DNA of 16,855 nucleotides, from assembly GCF_031393925.1 (NCBI RefSeq), contig NZ_JANMWL010000158.1:1-16855 (forward strand). The letters are read 5' to 3'. The notes under the pieces are model-generated. The model was not told where the DNA came from and ran no database searches. It saw nothing but the letters and a program-made list of their open reading frames with translations. Numbering within the stretch: position 1 is the stretch's first letter; each line of letters opens with the position of its first letter. This stretch comes from Methylibium sp031393925. GTDB taxonomy: Bacteria; Pseudomonadota; Gammaproteobacteria; Burkholderiales; Burkholderiaceae_C. Positions 1-7,349 of the stretch are shown here, one piece after another. The position numbers were made by a program, and so were the translations under genes.

Positions 1-771
1 CCCGCCCTGCTGCTGGGCGCACTGCTGGCTGCGCTGCTGCCGCCCGCTGCATTCGCCGCCGACGCCAAGAAGCTGCGCATCGGCGTCGAAGGCGCCTACC
101 CGCCCTTCAGCGAAGTCACGCCCTCGGGCCAGCTCAAGGGCTTTGACATCGACATTGCGCAGGCGCTGTGCGCCAGCATGCAGGTCCAATGCACGCTGGT
201 GCAGCAAGACTTCGACGGCATGATCCCGGCGCTGCAGGCGCGCAAGTTCGACGCCATCATCGCCTCGATGGCGATCACCGCAGAGCGCAAGAAGCAGGTC
301 GCCTTCAGCGACAAGTACTACAACACGCCGGCCCGCTTCATCGTCAAGAACGGCAGCGCGATCACCATCTCGGCCAAGGGCCTGGAGGGCAAGAAGATCG
401 GCGTGCAGCGCTCCACCATCCACGACCGCTTCGTGACCGAAACCTTCAAGGCCGCGCAGATCGTGCGCTACACCAAGCAAGACGAGGTCTACCTCGACCT
501 CGCCGCCGGCCGCATCGACGTGACCCTGCAAGACACCGTGGCCGCCGACGTCGGTTTCCTCAAGACGCCCCAGGGCAAGGGGTTTACTTTCATCGGCCCG
601 AGCTACAACGACGTCGCCTACTTCGGCGACGGCTCGGGCATCGCCATGCGCAAGGCCGACACCGATCTGCTGGCCAGCTTCAACGCCGCCATCAAGGCGA
701 TCCGCGCCGACGGCACGTACAAGAAGCTGCAGGACAAGTACTTCGACTTCGACGTGTATGGCGGGCCGTGA
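1..771 (+). CDS. Basic amino-acid ABC transporter periplasmic binding protein (AotJ/HisJ/ArgT-like), 5' partial
   Basis: The protein should capture a cationic amino acid (lysine, arginine or ornithine class) in the periplasm and deliver it to the permease pair encoded downstream. The frame is open from the first base, so the true start lies upstream of the window. The first visible residues (LLLGALLAALLPPAAFAADA) are the hydrophobic core and end of a signal peptide, with a plausible AFA/A cleavage site near visible residue 19. The mature part has family-3 solute-binding features: GAYPPFSE near the N-terminus, KGFDIDIAQAL, and the SMAITAERKK segment followed by FSDKYYNTP, typical of Lys/Arg/Orn and His binding proteins. 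About 256 residues are visible, so only a few N-terminal residues are missing. The permease, hydrolase and ATPase genes follow on the same strand. Family assignment is firm; the exact ligand is inferred. Confidence 0.93.
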   Translation, partial: PALLLGALLAALLPPAAFAADAKKLRIGVEGAYPPFSEVTPSGQLKGFDIDIAQALCASMQVQCTLVQQDFDGMIPALQARKFDAIIASMAITAERKKQVAFSDKYYNTPARFIVKNGSAITISAKGLEGKKIGVQRSTIHDRFVTETFKAAQIVRYTKQDEVYLDLAAGRIDVTLQDTVAADVGFLKTPQGKGFTFIGPSYNDVAYFGDGSGIAMRKADTDLLASFNAAIKAIRADGTYKKLQDKYFDFDVYGGP

Positions 772-838
772 GCGCAGGTGCCGGCCCGCACAGGAACTGG
801 CGCTCCTCCCCGAGCGGACCGCCGCGCCCGCACGGCTT

Positions 839-934
839 GCTCCTTCCCCCGCTGGGGGAGGGAGCGAATACGCACCATGCTGCGCCTCACTCTTACGCCC
901 TCGCCCGCTTGCGGGCGAGGGCTGGGGTGAGGGT
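839..934. repeat. Two strong hairpins between binding-protein and permease genes (dispersed intergenic repeat)
   Basis: The 188-base gap 772-959 holds no gene but has two near-perfect dyads. The first, 839-865, has arms GCTCCTTCCCCC and GGGGGAGGGAGC with a 3-base loop and one T.G pair. The second, 897-922, has 12-bp perfect arms GCCCTCGCCCGC and GCGGGCGAGGGC around TT and runs into CTGGGGTGAGGGTC. Read on the minus strand, the second unit begins with a CCCTCACCCC motif also found near 4284 and 8410 and, degenerately, near 16200, so it is one copy of a dispersed repeat. No T-run follows either stem, so a classical terminator is unlikely. The position suggests REP-like mRNA stabilisation or attenuation between the highly expressed binding-protein gene and the permease genes. 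Confidence 0.75.
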
Positions 935-959
935 CGCGCGTGAACGCTGAGCCTCACCC

Positions 960-1649
960 ATGCTCCACGGCTACGCCCCCGCCCTGCTCAACGGCAGCTT
1001 GCTGACCCTCGCGCTGGCCTTGGCCTCGCTGGCGCTGGCCTGCCTGCTCGGCCTGGTCTTCGCCGCGGCGCGCCTGTCGCGCTCGCGTGCCTTGCAGGCG
1101 CTCTCACTGGCCTACACCACCCTCATCCGCGGCGTGCCCGACCTGGTGCTGATGCTGCTGGTGTTCTTCGGCGGCCAGCTCGCCGTCAACGCGCTCGCGC
1201 AGCGGCTCGGCCATGCCGATTACATCGACGTCGATCCCTTCATCGCCGGCACGCTCACCATCGGCTTCATCTTCGGCGCCTACCTGAGCGAGACCTTCCG
1301 CGGCGCCTTCCTCGCGCTGCCGGCAGGCCAGCGCGAGGCGGCGCTGGCCTGCGGTCTTTCCCGCGCGCAAACGCTGCGCCGCATCGAGCTGCCGCAGATG
1401 CTGCGCCATGCGCTGCCGGCGCTTTCGAACAACTGGCTGGTGCTGGTCAAGTCCACCGCCATCGTCTCGGTGATCGGTCTGAACGACATGATGCTGCGTG
1501 CCACCCAGGCGGCCGGCGCGACGCGCGAGCCCTTCGTGTTCTATGCGGCCGCCGCGCTCATCTACCTGGCCATCACCAGCGCCAGCGAGCTGGGCTTCAA
1601 GGCCTTGCAGCGCAAGGCATCGGTCGGCGTGCGCGCGGGCTCGCTGTGA
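960..1649 (+). CDS. Amino-acid ABC transporter permease, HisQ/AotQ-like
   Basis: This is one of two inner-membrane subunits that form the translocation channel for the substrate bound by the upstream periplasmic protein. The 229-residue product has the usual size. It has a hydrophobic segment near residues 12-37, then the His/Glu/Gln/Arg/opine permease family segment TTLIRGVPDLVLMLLVFF, and further membrane spans. The cytoplasmic EAA loop that docks the ATPase is seen as EAALACGLSRAQTLRRIELP (about residues 122-141). The ATG at 960 is the first suitable start after the hairpin gap; I see no strong Shine-Dalgarno sequence before it. Its stop overlaps the start of the next permease gene, which implies translational coupling. 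Confidence 0.92.
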   Translation: MLHGYAPALLNGSLLTLALALASLALACLLGLVFAAARLSRSRALQALSLAYTTLIRGVPDLVLMLLVFFGGQLAVNALAQRLGHADYIDVDPFIAGTLTIGFIFGAYLSETFRGAFLALPAGQREAALACGLSRAQTLRRIELPQMLRHALPALSNNWLVLVKSTAIVSVIGLNDMMLRATQAAGATREPFVFYAAAALIYLAITSASELGFKALQRKASVGVRAGSL

Positions 1650-2335
1650 ACTTCGAGCCCATCTTCGAGAGCGCGTCGCTCTACGCCGGCGGGCTCGTGG
1701 TCACGCTGCAGCTGCTGGCGATCTCGCTCGTGCTCGGCCTGGCCGCCGCCTTGCCGCTGGCCGTGCTGCGCGTGCTGCCCTCGCGCTGGGTCCACGGGCC
1801 GGTGTGGCTCTTCACCTACGTGATTCGCGGCACGCCGCTGCTGGTGCAGCTGTTTCTCATCTATTACGGCCTGGCGCAGTTCGAGGCGGTGCGCGAAAGC
1901 TTTGCCTGGCCGTGGCTGCAGTCGGCTTGGTTCTGCGCCTGCCTGGCATTTGCCATCAACACCTCGGCCTACACCACCGAGATCATTGCCGGCGCGCTGC
2001 GCGCCACGCCGCACGGCGAGCTCGAGGCGGCGCGCGCGCTGGGCCTCACCAGAGTGCAACTGTGGCGGCGCATCCTGCTGCCTTCGGCCCTGCGCCGCGC
2101 GCTGCCGGCCTATGGCAACGAGGCGGTGCTGATGCTGCATGCCACGTCGCTGGCGAGCGTGGTCACCTTGCTCGACCTCACCGGCGCCGCACGCGAAGTC
2201 AACGCGCGCTTCTACCTGCCTTTCGAGGCCTTCCTCACGGCCGGCGCGATCTACCTCGTCGTGACCCTGGCGCTGGTCGGCGCGTTGCACGGCGTCGAGC
2301 GGCGCTGGCTCGCGCACCTGCGCCCGCGCACCTGA
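1646..2335 (+). CDS. Amino-acid ABC transporter permease, HisM/AotM-like
   Basis: This is the partner permease of the transporter. It starts with GTG at 1646, inside the GTGA overlap with the stop of the preceding gene, a classic coupled arrangement. The 229-residue product has membrane segments beginning around residues 12-42, the family signature VIRGTPLLVQLFLIYYGL, and an EAA loop EAARALGLTRVQLWRRILLP near residues 127-146. The loops of the two permeases differ but are homologous, as expected for a heterodimeric HisQM-type channel. The gene ends only 6 bases before the next coding sequence. Confidence 0.92.
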   Translation: MNFEPIFESASLYAGGLVVTLQLLAISLVLGLAAALPLAVLRVLPSRWVHGPVWLFTYVIRGTPLLVQLFLIYYGLAQFEAVRESFAWPWLQSAWFCACLAFAINTSAYTTEIIAGALRATPHGELEAARALGLTRVQLWRRILLPSALRRALPAYGNEAVLMLHATSLASVVTLLDLTGAAREVNARFYLPFEAFLTAGAIYLVVTLALVGALHGVERRWLAHLRPRT

Positions 2336-2341
2336 AAGCCG

Positions 2342-3466
2342 ATGCCCATGCAACGACGCGACCACCCCCTGCTCGAGGCCACACTCGGCACCGCGCGCAG
2401 CCTCACGAGCTTTCACTATGGCCCGAGCGCGGGGGTTGGCAAGGCCTACATCCAGGCCTCGCTGCACGCCGACGAACTGCCCGGCATGCTGGTCGCACAC
2501 CACTTGCGCCAGCGGCTCGCGGTGCTGGAAGCCGAGGGTGCGCTGCTCGGCGAAGTGGTCGTGGTGCCGGTGGCCAACCCGCTCGGCCTGGCGCAGTGGC
2601 TGCTGCACGGCGCGGCGGGCCGCTTCGACCTGGCCAGCGGCGCCAACTTCAACCGCCACTACCCCGCCCTCACCGACGCCGTCTGGCAGCGCGTGCAGCA
2701 CACGCTGGGCGCCGACGCCGCCGGCAACGTCGCGCTCATTCGCGCAGCCTTGCGCGCGGCAATAGCCGAGTTGCCGGTCGCCACCGAGCTGGCATCGCTG
2801 CGCCGCACCTTGCTCGCGCTCGCCTCTGACGCCGACACCGTGCTCGACCTGCACTGCGACACCGAGGCGGTGATGCATCTCTACACCGCGCCGGCCCTGT
2901 GGAGCGAGGTCGAACCGCTGGCGCGCTGCCTGGGCGCCGAAGTCAGCCTGCTGTGCGACGAATCCGGCGACGACCCGTTCGACGAGTCCTGCTCGCAAAT
3001 CTGGTGGCGCCTGGCCGAGCGCGCCGGCCCCGAGCGACCGGTGCCGGCGGCCTGCGTGGCGGCGACCGTCGAGCTGCGCGGCAACGCCGACATCGCCCAC
3101 CCGCAGGCCGACGCCGACGCACGTGCGCTGCTGGCCTACCTGGCGCATCGCGGCATCGTGCGCGGCGACGCGACGAGCCTGCCGCCGCTCGTGCGCGAAG
3201 CCATGCCACTGGCCGGCTCGCTGCCGCTCGTCGCGCCGTCGAGCGGCGTGGTCGTGTGGTTGCGCCATCCGGGCGCGTGGGTGAGCGAGGGCGAGCCGCT
3301 GGCCGAGCTGGTCGATCCCGTCTCCGGCGACGTGACCGTGCTCACGAGTCCCACCGAGGGCCTGTTCTACGCCCGCCTGACGCACCGCTTCGCGAGCGCC
3401 GGCATGAGCCTGGCCAAGGTGGCGGGCCGCGAGGCCCGGCGCAGCGGCAAGCTGCTGAGCGACTGA
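2342..3466 (+). CDS. Succinylglutamate desuccinylase/aspartoacylase-family metallohydrolase (AotO position)
   Basis: This is a zinc-dependent M14-like amidohydrolase of the AstE/ASPA family. Relatives cleave N-acyl amino acids such as N-succinylglutamate or N-acetylaspartate; the substrate here is not known. Predicted zinc ligands are H42 and E45 (in LHADE) and H171 (in DLHCD). NFNRHYP (102-108) corresponds to the family's substrate-binding Asn-Arg motif, and E244 in VELRG is the likely catalytic glutamate. After the catalytic part, residues about 290-366 resemble a biotinyl/lipoyl-like barrel (PSSGVV, then a second SPTEGLF turn), as in many bacterial members. It lies between permease and ATPase genes, matching aotO in the aotJQMOP order of Pseudomonas. 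ATG 2342 is used; ATG 2348 is possible. Processing of an acylated amino acid is inference. Confidence 0.87.
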   Translation: MPMQRRDHPLLEATLGTARSLTSFHYGPSAGVGKAYIQASLHADELPGMLVAHHLRQRLAVLEAEGALLGEVVVVPVANPLGLAQWLLHGAAGRFDLASGANFNRHYPALTDAVWQRVQHTLGADAAGNVALIRAALRAAIAELPVATELASLRRTLLALASDADTVLDLHCDTEAVMHLYTAPALWSEVEPLARCLGAEVSLLCDESGDDPFDESCSQIWWRLAERAGPERPVPAACVAATVELRGNADIAHPQADADARALLAYLAHRGIVRGDATSLPPLVREAMPLAGSLPLVAPSSGVVVWLRHPGAWVSEGEPLAELVDPVSGDVTVLTSPTEGLFYARLTHRFASAGMSLAKVAGREARRSGKLLSD

Positions 3467-3491
3467 GCCGAGCACGATCGAGCGACGCCCC

Positions 3492-4265
3492 ATGACGACC
3501 CCGATCAAGCTCGAAGCGCTGGACCTGCACAAACGCTTCGGCACGCACGAGGTGCTCAAGGGCGTGTCGCTGCGCGCCCATGCCGGCGACGTGATCACCT
3601 TGGTGGGCGCCAGCGGCTCGGGCAAGAGCACCTTGCTGCGCTGCCTTAACCTGCTGGAGCAACCCGACCGCGCGACCTTGCGGCTCTCCGGCGAAACCCT
3701 GGCCCTCACGCCCGACCGCGACGGCAGCCTGCGCGCCACCGATGCGCGCCAGCTGCAGCGCTGGCGCGCGCGCCTGGCGATGGTGTTCCAGTCCTTCAAC
3801 CTGTGGCAGCACATGAGCGCGCTCGACAACGTGTGCGAGGCACCGATGCAGGTGCTGCGCTTGTCCCGCGCGCAAGCGCGCGAGCGGGCCATGGCCCTGC
3901 TGGAGCGTGTGGGCGTGGCGCACCGCGCGGCGATGTTCCCGGCGCATCTCTCGGGCGGCGAGCAGCAGCGCGTGGCGATCGCGCGCGCCCTCGCGATGGA
4001 GCCCGAGGTGATGCTGTTCGACGAGCCCACTTCGGCGCTCGACCCCGAGCTGGTCGGCGAGGTGCTGAGGGTCATGCGCGACCTGGCCGCCGAGGGCCGC
4101 ACCATGATCGTGGTGACGCACGAGATGGCGTTTGCGCGCGAGGTGTCCAACCACTGCATATTCCTGCACCAGGGCGTGGTCGAGGAAGAAGGCCCGCCGC
4201 GCGAGGTGCTGGTACGGCCGAACAGCGAAAGGCTGCGGCAGTTCTTGTCAGGCGGCCTGAAGTAA
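3492..4265 (+). CDS. Amino-acid ABC transporter ATP-binding protein, HisP/AotP-like
   Basis: This is the cytoplasmic ATPase that drives the HisQM-type permeases. All nucleotide-binding motifs are present in order: Walker A GASGSGKS (39-46), Q-loop Q100 in MVFQSFNLW, signature LSGGEQQR (153-160), Walker B VMLFDEP with the D-loop SALD (173-184), and H-loop H210 in VVTHEM. The insert between residues about 65 and 90 is typical of HisP/AotP-type ATPases. At 257 residues the length is normal. It begins 25 bases after the hydrolase stop, so it is most likely co-transcribed. It is the last gene of the operon; no ArgR-like regulator follows, unlike in Pseudomonas. Confidence 0.94.
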   Translation: MTTPIKLEALDLHKRFGTHEVLKGVSLRAHAGDVITLVGASGSGKSTLLRCLNLLEQPDRATLRLSGETLALTPDRDGSLRATDARQLQRWRARLAMVFQSFNLWQHMSALDNVCEAPMQVLRLSRAQARERAMALLERVGVAHRAAMFPAHLSGGEQQRVAIARALAMEPEVMLFDEPTSALDPELVGEVLRVMRDLAAEGRTMIVVTHEMAFAREVSNHCIFLHQGVVEEEGPPREVLVRPNSERLRQFLSGGLK

Positions 4266-4283
4266 GCGGCAGCAGCGGGCTGG

Positions 4284-4311
4284 CCCTCACCCCGACCCCC
4301 TTAAAACCCCC
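4284..4311 (+). repeat. Degenerate copy of the CCCTCACCCC-type intergenic repeat
   Basis: The 35-base space between the ATPase stop and the convergent DUF599 stop carries CCCTCACCCCGACCCCCTT, matching the head of the element seen inverted near 922-934. The copy has lost a clear hairpin arm. It runs into the last codons of the minus-strand gene, whose stop codon (complement of 4301-4303) lies inside it. I see no T-rich terminator between the two convergent genes. Confidence 0.5.
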
Positions 4312-5014
4312 TCAACGCCTCCAGCACTTCCGAGCGGAACTCGCGCCGGTACAGGATGTAAACCACCCCCGCCGTCGCAAGCATGAAGACCGGCGGCGAG
4401 ACAAACCAGCCGATCGCCGCGAACGCCATGTAGTAGCCGCGCAAGCCATCGTTGAAGGCCTCGGCGGCCAGTCCCACCACCCGGCCCGCACGGTCCGCAA
4501 AGGCTTCGCGCGAAGGCCCGCCCTCGGCCGCGAACTCGCTCGCCTCGGGGGCCGCCGCCACCAGCAGCGCGCCGAAGGTGTATTGACGCAGGCTCCAGGT
4601 AAAGCGAAAGAAGCTGTAGACGAACACCGCCGTGAGCAGCAGCAGCTTCAAGTCGAACACCAGCCCCGTGGTGCGCGCCGCGAATGGCAACTCGCGCGCC
4701 AGGTCGGTCGCCTTGTCGCCGGCACCCAGCACGGCCAACAAGCCGCCGATGATGAGGATGGTGGTGGAGGCAAAGAAGCTCGGGCTCACCGACAGGTTCT
4801 GCACCACCACGCCGTCGATCACGCGCACCTCGCGCCGCGTGGTAGCCAGCATCCACTGGCGGCGGATGCGGTTGCTGGCCGCCAGCACCGAGGGCTGCAC
4901 CAGCGAGCGCCGCTTGGCGAATCGCGCATAACCCGCCCAGGCGGCGAAGAACCACACGAGCGCTGCCCAGTCCGTCCAGGGCAGCAGGGCGAGCATGGTC
5001 ACGAAGGTCTGCAT
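4301..5014 (-). CDS. DUF599-family integral membrane protein
   Basis: The 237-residue product matches my recollection of the DUF599 membrane protein family, which has no established function. It shows about four membrane segments: residues about 13-30 (WTDWAALVWFFAAWAGY), 81-97 (FASTTILIIGGLLAVLG), 119-137, and 203-223 near the C-terminus (WFVSPPVFMLATAGVVYIL). A conserved-looking central stretch contains RRQWM and a short loop before SVSPSFFAST. The gene is convergent with the transporter operon and appears monocistronic, with about 256 bases of non-coding DNA upstream. A role in transport is not supported by the position, because it reads the other way. Confidence 0.82.
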   Translation of the reverse strand: MQTFVTMLALLPWTDWAALVWFFAAWAGYARFAKRRSLVQPSVLAASNRIRRQWMLATTRREVRVIDGVVVQNLSVSPSFFASTTILIIGGLLAVLGAGDKATDLARELPFAARTTGLVFDLKLLLLTAVFVYSFFRFTWSLRQYTFGALLVAAAPEASEFAAEGGPSREAFADRAGRVVGLAAEAFNDGLRGYYMAFAAIGWFVSPPVFMLATAGVVYILYRREFRSEVLEALRGF

Positions 5015-5270
5015 GCGGCGATGCTAGTTGGATATCGGGCGTGCAATGTACTGGTCAGAGGTCGGTGGGGGGCAAAGGCGCGTCCGGGCAGGCGGCAGCG
5101 CTTCATCGAGGTGTGAGCCCTCGCCGGACACCGCCTGCCGCGTCGCGCGAACCTCCCGAAGCTCCCAAACCTCCCGGATGCCCCGGATGACCCGACACCA
5201 GCCGCGCTCAGGAACGCGCCATCTGCGCACTACAGGTCATATTCGATTGAAAGCGAATCCGTATGAAGCG
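5015..5270. other. Intergenic region upstream of the DUF599 gene
   Basis: I see no convincing gene here; the short frames have no recognisable product. The left end should hold the minus-strand promoter of DUF599, but no hexamer pair is convincing. A small inverted repeat, ATTCG at 5241-5245 and CGAAT at 5254-5258, lies just beyond the FMN reductase stop. It could act as a weak transcript end for that operon, although no T-run follows on the minus strand. The centre (about 5150-5190) is a low-complexity run of CTCCC and CCCGGATG units. Confidence 0.5.
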
Positions 5271-5858
5271 TCACGAAGACGGCGACGACGCGCGCAGCGC
5301 CTTGGCCGTCTGCAGCAGCGCCACCAGCACGGCCTGCAACGCGGCCTGCTGCTTGGGGTCGGCCAACGCGCCGTCCGCGCCAAACGCCTCGGCCGCACGC
5401 GCCACGGTCAGTTGTTGCGGCAGCACCAGCATGCCGGGGTTGAGCGCAAGGAACTGGCGCAGGCTCAGCAGGCTGCGCAGGCCGCCCAAGGCACCGGGCG
5501 ACGCGCTGAGCAGTGCGGTCGGCTTGCCGCCCATCGCCGCCTTGTGCTCGGGCAGGCGCGAGGCCCAGTCGATCGCGTTCATCAGCAACGGCGGCGGGAA
5601 GGCGTTGTACTCGGGCGAGACCACCAGCACCGCATCGTGTGCCGCCAGCTCGCGCACCAGCGTCTTCGCACCCTCGGGCACACCCGTGCCGGCCTCGAGG
5701 TCGCCGTCGTAGATCGGCAGGGCGAGCGCGCGAAGGTCGGTGACGGTGGCCTCGGCGCCCTGCTCGCGCAGCACTGCTGCGGCCGCGTTGGCGAGCTTCA
5801 GGTTGTAGGACCCGGCGCGTGCGCTGCCCGGGATCACCAGCACGCGCAAGGCCGCCAT
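5271..5858 (-). CDS. NADPH-dependent FMN reductase / flavodoxin-like quinone reductase
   Basis: This is a flavodoxin-fold oxidoreductase that binds FMN and uses NAD(P)H to reduce flavin, quinones, azo compounds or chromate (family of ChrR, YieF and AZR). The N-terminal phosphate-binding loop is PGSARAGSYN (10-19). The characteristic SPEYN (81-85) is followed by a region of the LMNAIDW type. At 195 residues the length is normal. A good ribosome-binding site AGGGAG sits 5 bases before the ATG and overlaps the stop of the WrbA-like gene, so the two are co-translated. It is the last gene of the minus-strand pirin operon. Protection against electrophiles or quinones is inferred from family and neighbours. 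Confidence 0.9.
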   Translation of the reverse strand: MAALRVLVIPGSARAGSYNLKLANAAAAVLREQGAEATVTDLRALALPIYDGDLEAGTGVPEGAKTLVRELAAHDAVLVVSPEYNAFPPPLLMNAIDWASRLPEHKAAMGGKPTALLSASPGALGGLRSLLSLRQFLALNPGMLVLPQQLTVARAAEAFGADGALADPKQQAALQAVLVALLQTAKALRASSPSS

Positions 5859-5867
5859 GTCCGCTCC

Positions 5868-6425
5868 CTATCGTTGTGCGACGCGCGCCGCGACCGCCGC
5901 GACGCGTGCGCCGAATTGTCGGGCCGTCTCCAGGTCGCCCGGCAGCATCTCGTCAACGCTGGCGTCCGAGGGGCTCTGCGCGATGGCGCCGGCATAACTG
6001 CCCAGGTAGTTGATGTCGTTGCGCTGCGCCGCCTTGCTGTTGCTCGGCATGCCGCCGCTGCCGACCCAGAGGCCGCCGTGCTGCATCGCCAGCGTCATGA
6101 AGTAGTGCAGGGTCGAGTGTTTGTCGCCGTTCATCGACCCGCTGTTGGTGAAGCCGGCGAACAGCTTGTCTTTCCAGGCCTGGCCGAACCAGGGTTTGCT
6201 GGTGGCGTCGGCAAACTTCTTGAACTGCCAGCTCACGCTGCCCATGTAGGTGGGCGAGCCCATGATGATGGTGTCGGCCGCGGCCAGCTTCTCCCAGCCG
6301 CCCTCGGGCAGATTGCCCTCGGCGTCGATGGTGAGCAGCTCGCCCTGCGCGCCCTTGGCCACGGCCTCGGCCATGCGTTGGGTGTGGCCGTAGCCGCTGT
6401 GGAAGACGATCGCGATGTTGGGCAT
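5868..6425 (-). CDS. WrbA-like flavodoxin-family NAD(P)H:quinone oxidoreductase
   Basis: This is a predicted FMN-binding flavodoxin-like protein with 185 residues. The phosphate-binding loop is HSGYGHTQRMAEAV (9-22), and GSPTYMGSVSWQFKKF (56-71) is the second FMN-contact region typical of WrbA-type proteins. NSGSMNGDKHSTL, after LFAGFT, is also characteristic. Relatives carry out two-electron reduction of quinones, avoiding semiquinone radicals. It is somewhat shorter than E. coli WrbA (about 198), and I do not claim orthology. It starts 61 bases downstream of the pirin gene and ends 9 bases before the FMN reductase, so it is the middle gene of a three-gene operon. Confidence 0.88.
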   Translation of the reverse strand: MPNIAIVFHSGYGHTQRMAEAVAKGAQGELLTIDAEGNLPEGGWEKLAAADTIIMGSPTYMGSVSWQFKKFADATSKPWFGQAWKDKLFAGFTNSGSMNGDKHSTLHYFMTLAMQHGGLWVGSGGMPSNSKAAQRNDINYLGSYAGAIAQSPSDASVDEMLPGDLETARQFGARVAAVAARVAQR

Positions 6426-6486
6426 GAGGGCTTAGCTTTCAGGGTTGATGAAGCGCTTTAAATCGGCAGCAAGCGGCGCGCCTTGT

Positions 6487-7200
6487 TCAGCGCGCCAGGT
6501 CGAACACGATCACCTCGGCATCCTGCCCGTGCGCCAGCACGAGGCGGCTTTCGCCGTCGAGCTTGGCGGCGTCGCCGGCCTGCAGCGGCTGGTCGTTCAC
6601 GCTGAGGGCACCGCGCGCCACATGCACATAGGCCAGTCGACGCGGGTCCAGGGCCAGCTCGGCGCGCTCGGCACCATTGATGAGGCCCACGTACATCGAA
6701 GCGTCGGCGTTGAGCGTGACGACGCCTTCGTTGGCCTCGGCATGGCTCGCGGGTGCGGCCACCCGCGCGAGCACGCCGCGCTTGCGCTCGGCGCTGACGC
6801 TCTTTTGCTCGTAGCCCGGCGCGATGCCGAGCACCGTGGGCTCGATCCAGATCTGCAGGAAGTGCGTCGTCTTGTCGGCCGCGTGGTTGAACTCGCTGTG
6901 GCGGATGCCGCTGCCCGCGCTCATGCGCTGCACATCGCCGGGCTGGATGACCGCGCCGTTGCCGATGCTGTCCTCATGGCCGAGCGCACCGTCGAGCACG
7001 TAGCTGATGATTTCCATGTCGCGGTGGCCGTGCGTGCCAAAGCCACTGCCGGGCGCAACGCGGTCTTCGTTGATGACGCGCAGATTGCCAAAGCCCATGT
7101 GCTCAGGGTCGTGGTAGTCCGCGAACGAGAAGCTGTGAAAGCTGTCGAGCCAGCCGTGGTCGGCGTGCCCCCGTTCGGCGGATCGGCGCAGGGTGATCAT
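6487..7200 (-). CDS. Pirin-family bicupin protein
   Basis: The protein is a cupin-fold member of the pirin family; bacterial relatives such as YhhW act as quercetin 2,3-dioxygenases. The metal-site residues are visible: H57 and H59 in GTHGHRDMEI, and H101 and E103 in GIRHSEFN. The N-terminal ADHGWLDSFHSFSFADYHDP is a family hallmark. At 237 residues the length is standard. The ATG at 7200 is supported by AGGAAC on the minus strand about 7 bases upstream. It is the first gene of an operon with two flavoprotein reductases and is divergent from a LysR-type regulator, a common proteobacterial arrangement. Confidence 0.93.
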   Translation of the reverse strand: MITLRRSAERGHADHGWLDSFHSFSFADYHDPEHMGFGNLRVINEDRVAPGSGFGTHGHRDMEIISYVLDGALGHEDSIGNGAVIQPGDVQRMSAGSGIRHSEFNHAADKTTHFLQIWIEPTVLGIAPGYEQKSVSAERKRGVLARVAAPASHAEANEGVVTLNADASMYVGLINGAERAELALDPRRLAYVHVARGALSVNDQPLQAGDAAKLDGESRLVLAHGQDAEVIVFDLAR

Positions 7201-7236
7201 GGTGGGGTTCCTGTCGGGCGCGGCGCACTGCGCGTC

Positions 7237-7258
7237 GCTGCATTCAATGCAATGCAGC
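7237..7258. promoter_or_regulatory. Candidate LysR operator in the pirin-lysR divergent region
   Basis: An 8-bp perfect dyad, GCTGCATT at 7237-7244 and AATGCAGC at 7251-7258, is separated by CAATGC. A nested dyad, GCATT-C-AATGC, occupies 7240-7250. The element is centred about 48 bases upstream of the pirin start and about 100 upstream of the preferred lysR start. Its size and A/T-flanked half-sites fit LysR-type binding sites (T-N11-A class). It is the only clear symmetric element in this gap, so it probably lets the regulator control the pirin operon and its own gene. Binding is inferred, not shown. Confidence 0.6.
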
Positions 7259-7349
7259 CAATGTAGATGCGGGTGTGCGAGCCATCAGGCGCCGGGCTGT
7301 GATGGCATCATTCAAAGGCCTTGAACGCAGAGCCCGAGTCCCCGAGTCC

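Noticed and set aside
1562..4159. An 865-codon open frame on the minus strand across the transporter genes
   Set aside because: It is antisense to well-recognised permease, hydrolase and ATPase genes. Its translation is low-complexity (Arg, Gln, Ala, Gly, His) with no domain. Long spurious frames are common in DNA this GC-rich.
5028..6461. A 477-codon plus-strand frame over the flavoprotein genes
   Set aside because: It is antisense to two flavodoxin-fold genes with clear motifs and reads as an Arg/Gln/His-rich string without a ribosome site or domain.
7275..7349. Longer LysR protein starting at GTG 7275 or ATG 7302
   Set aside because: The extra residues precede the conserved DNA-binding domain, lack a ribosome site and are not expected in the family.
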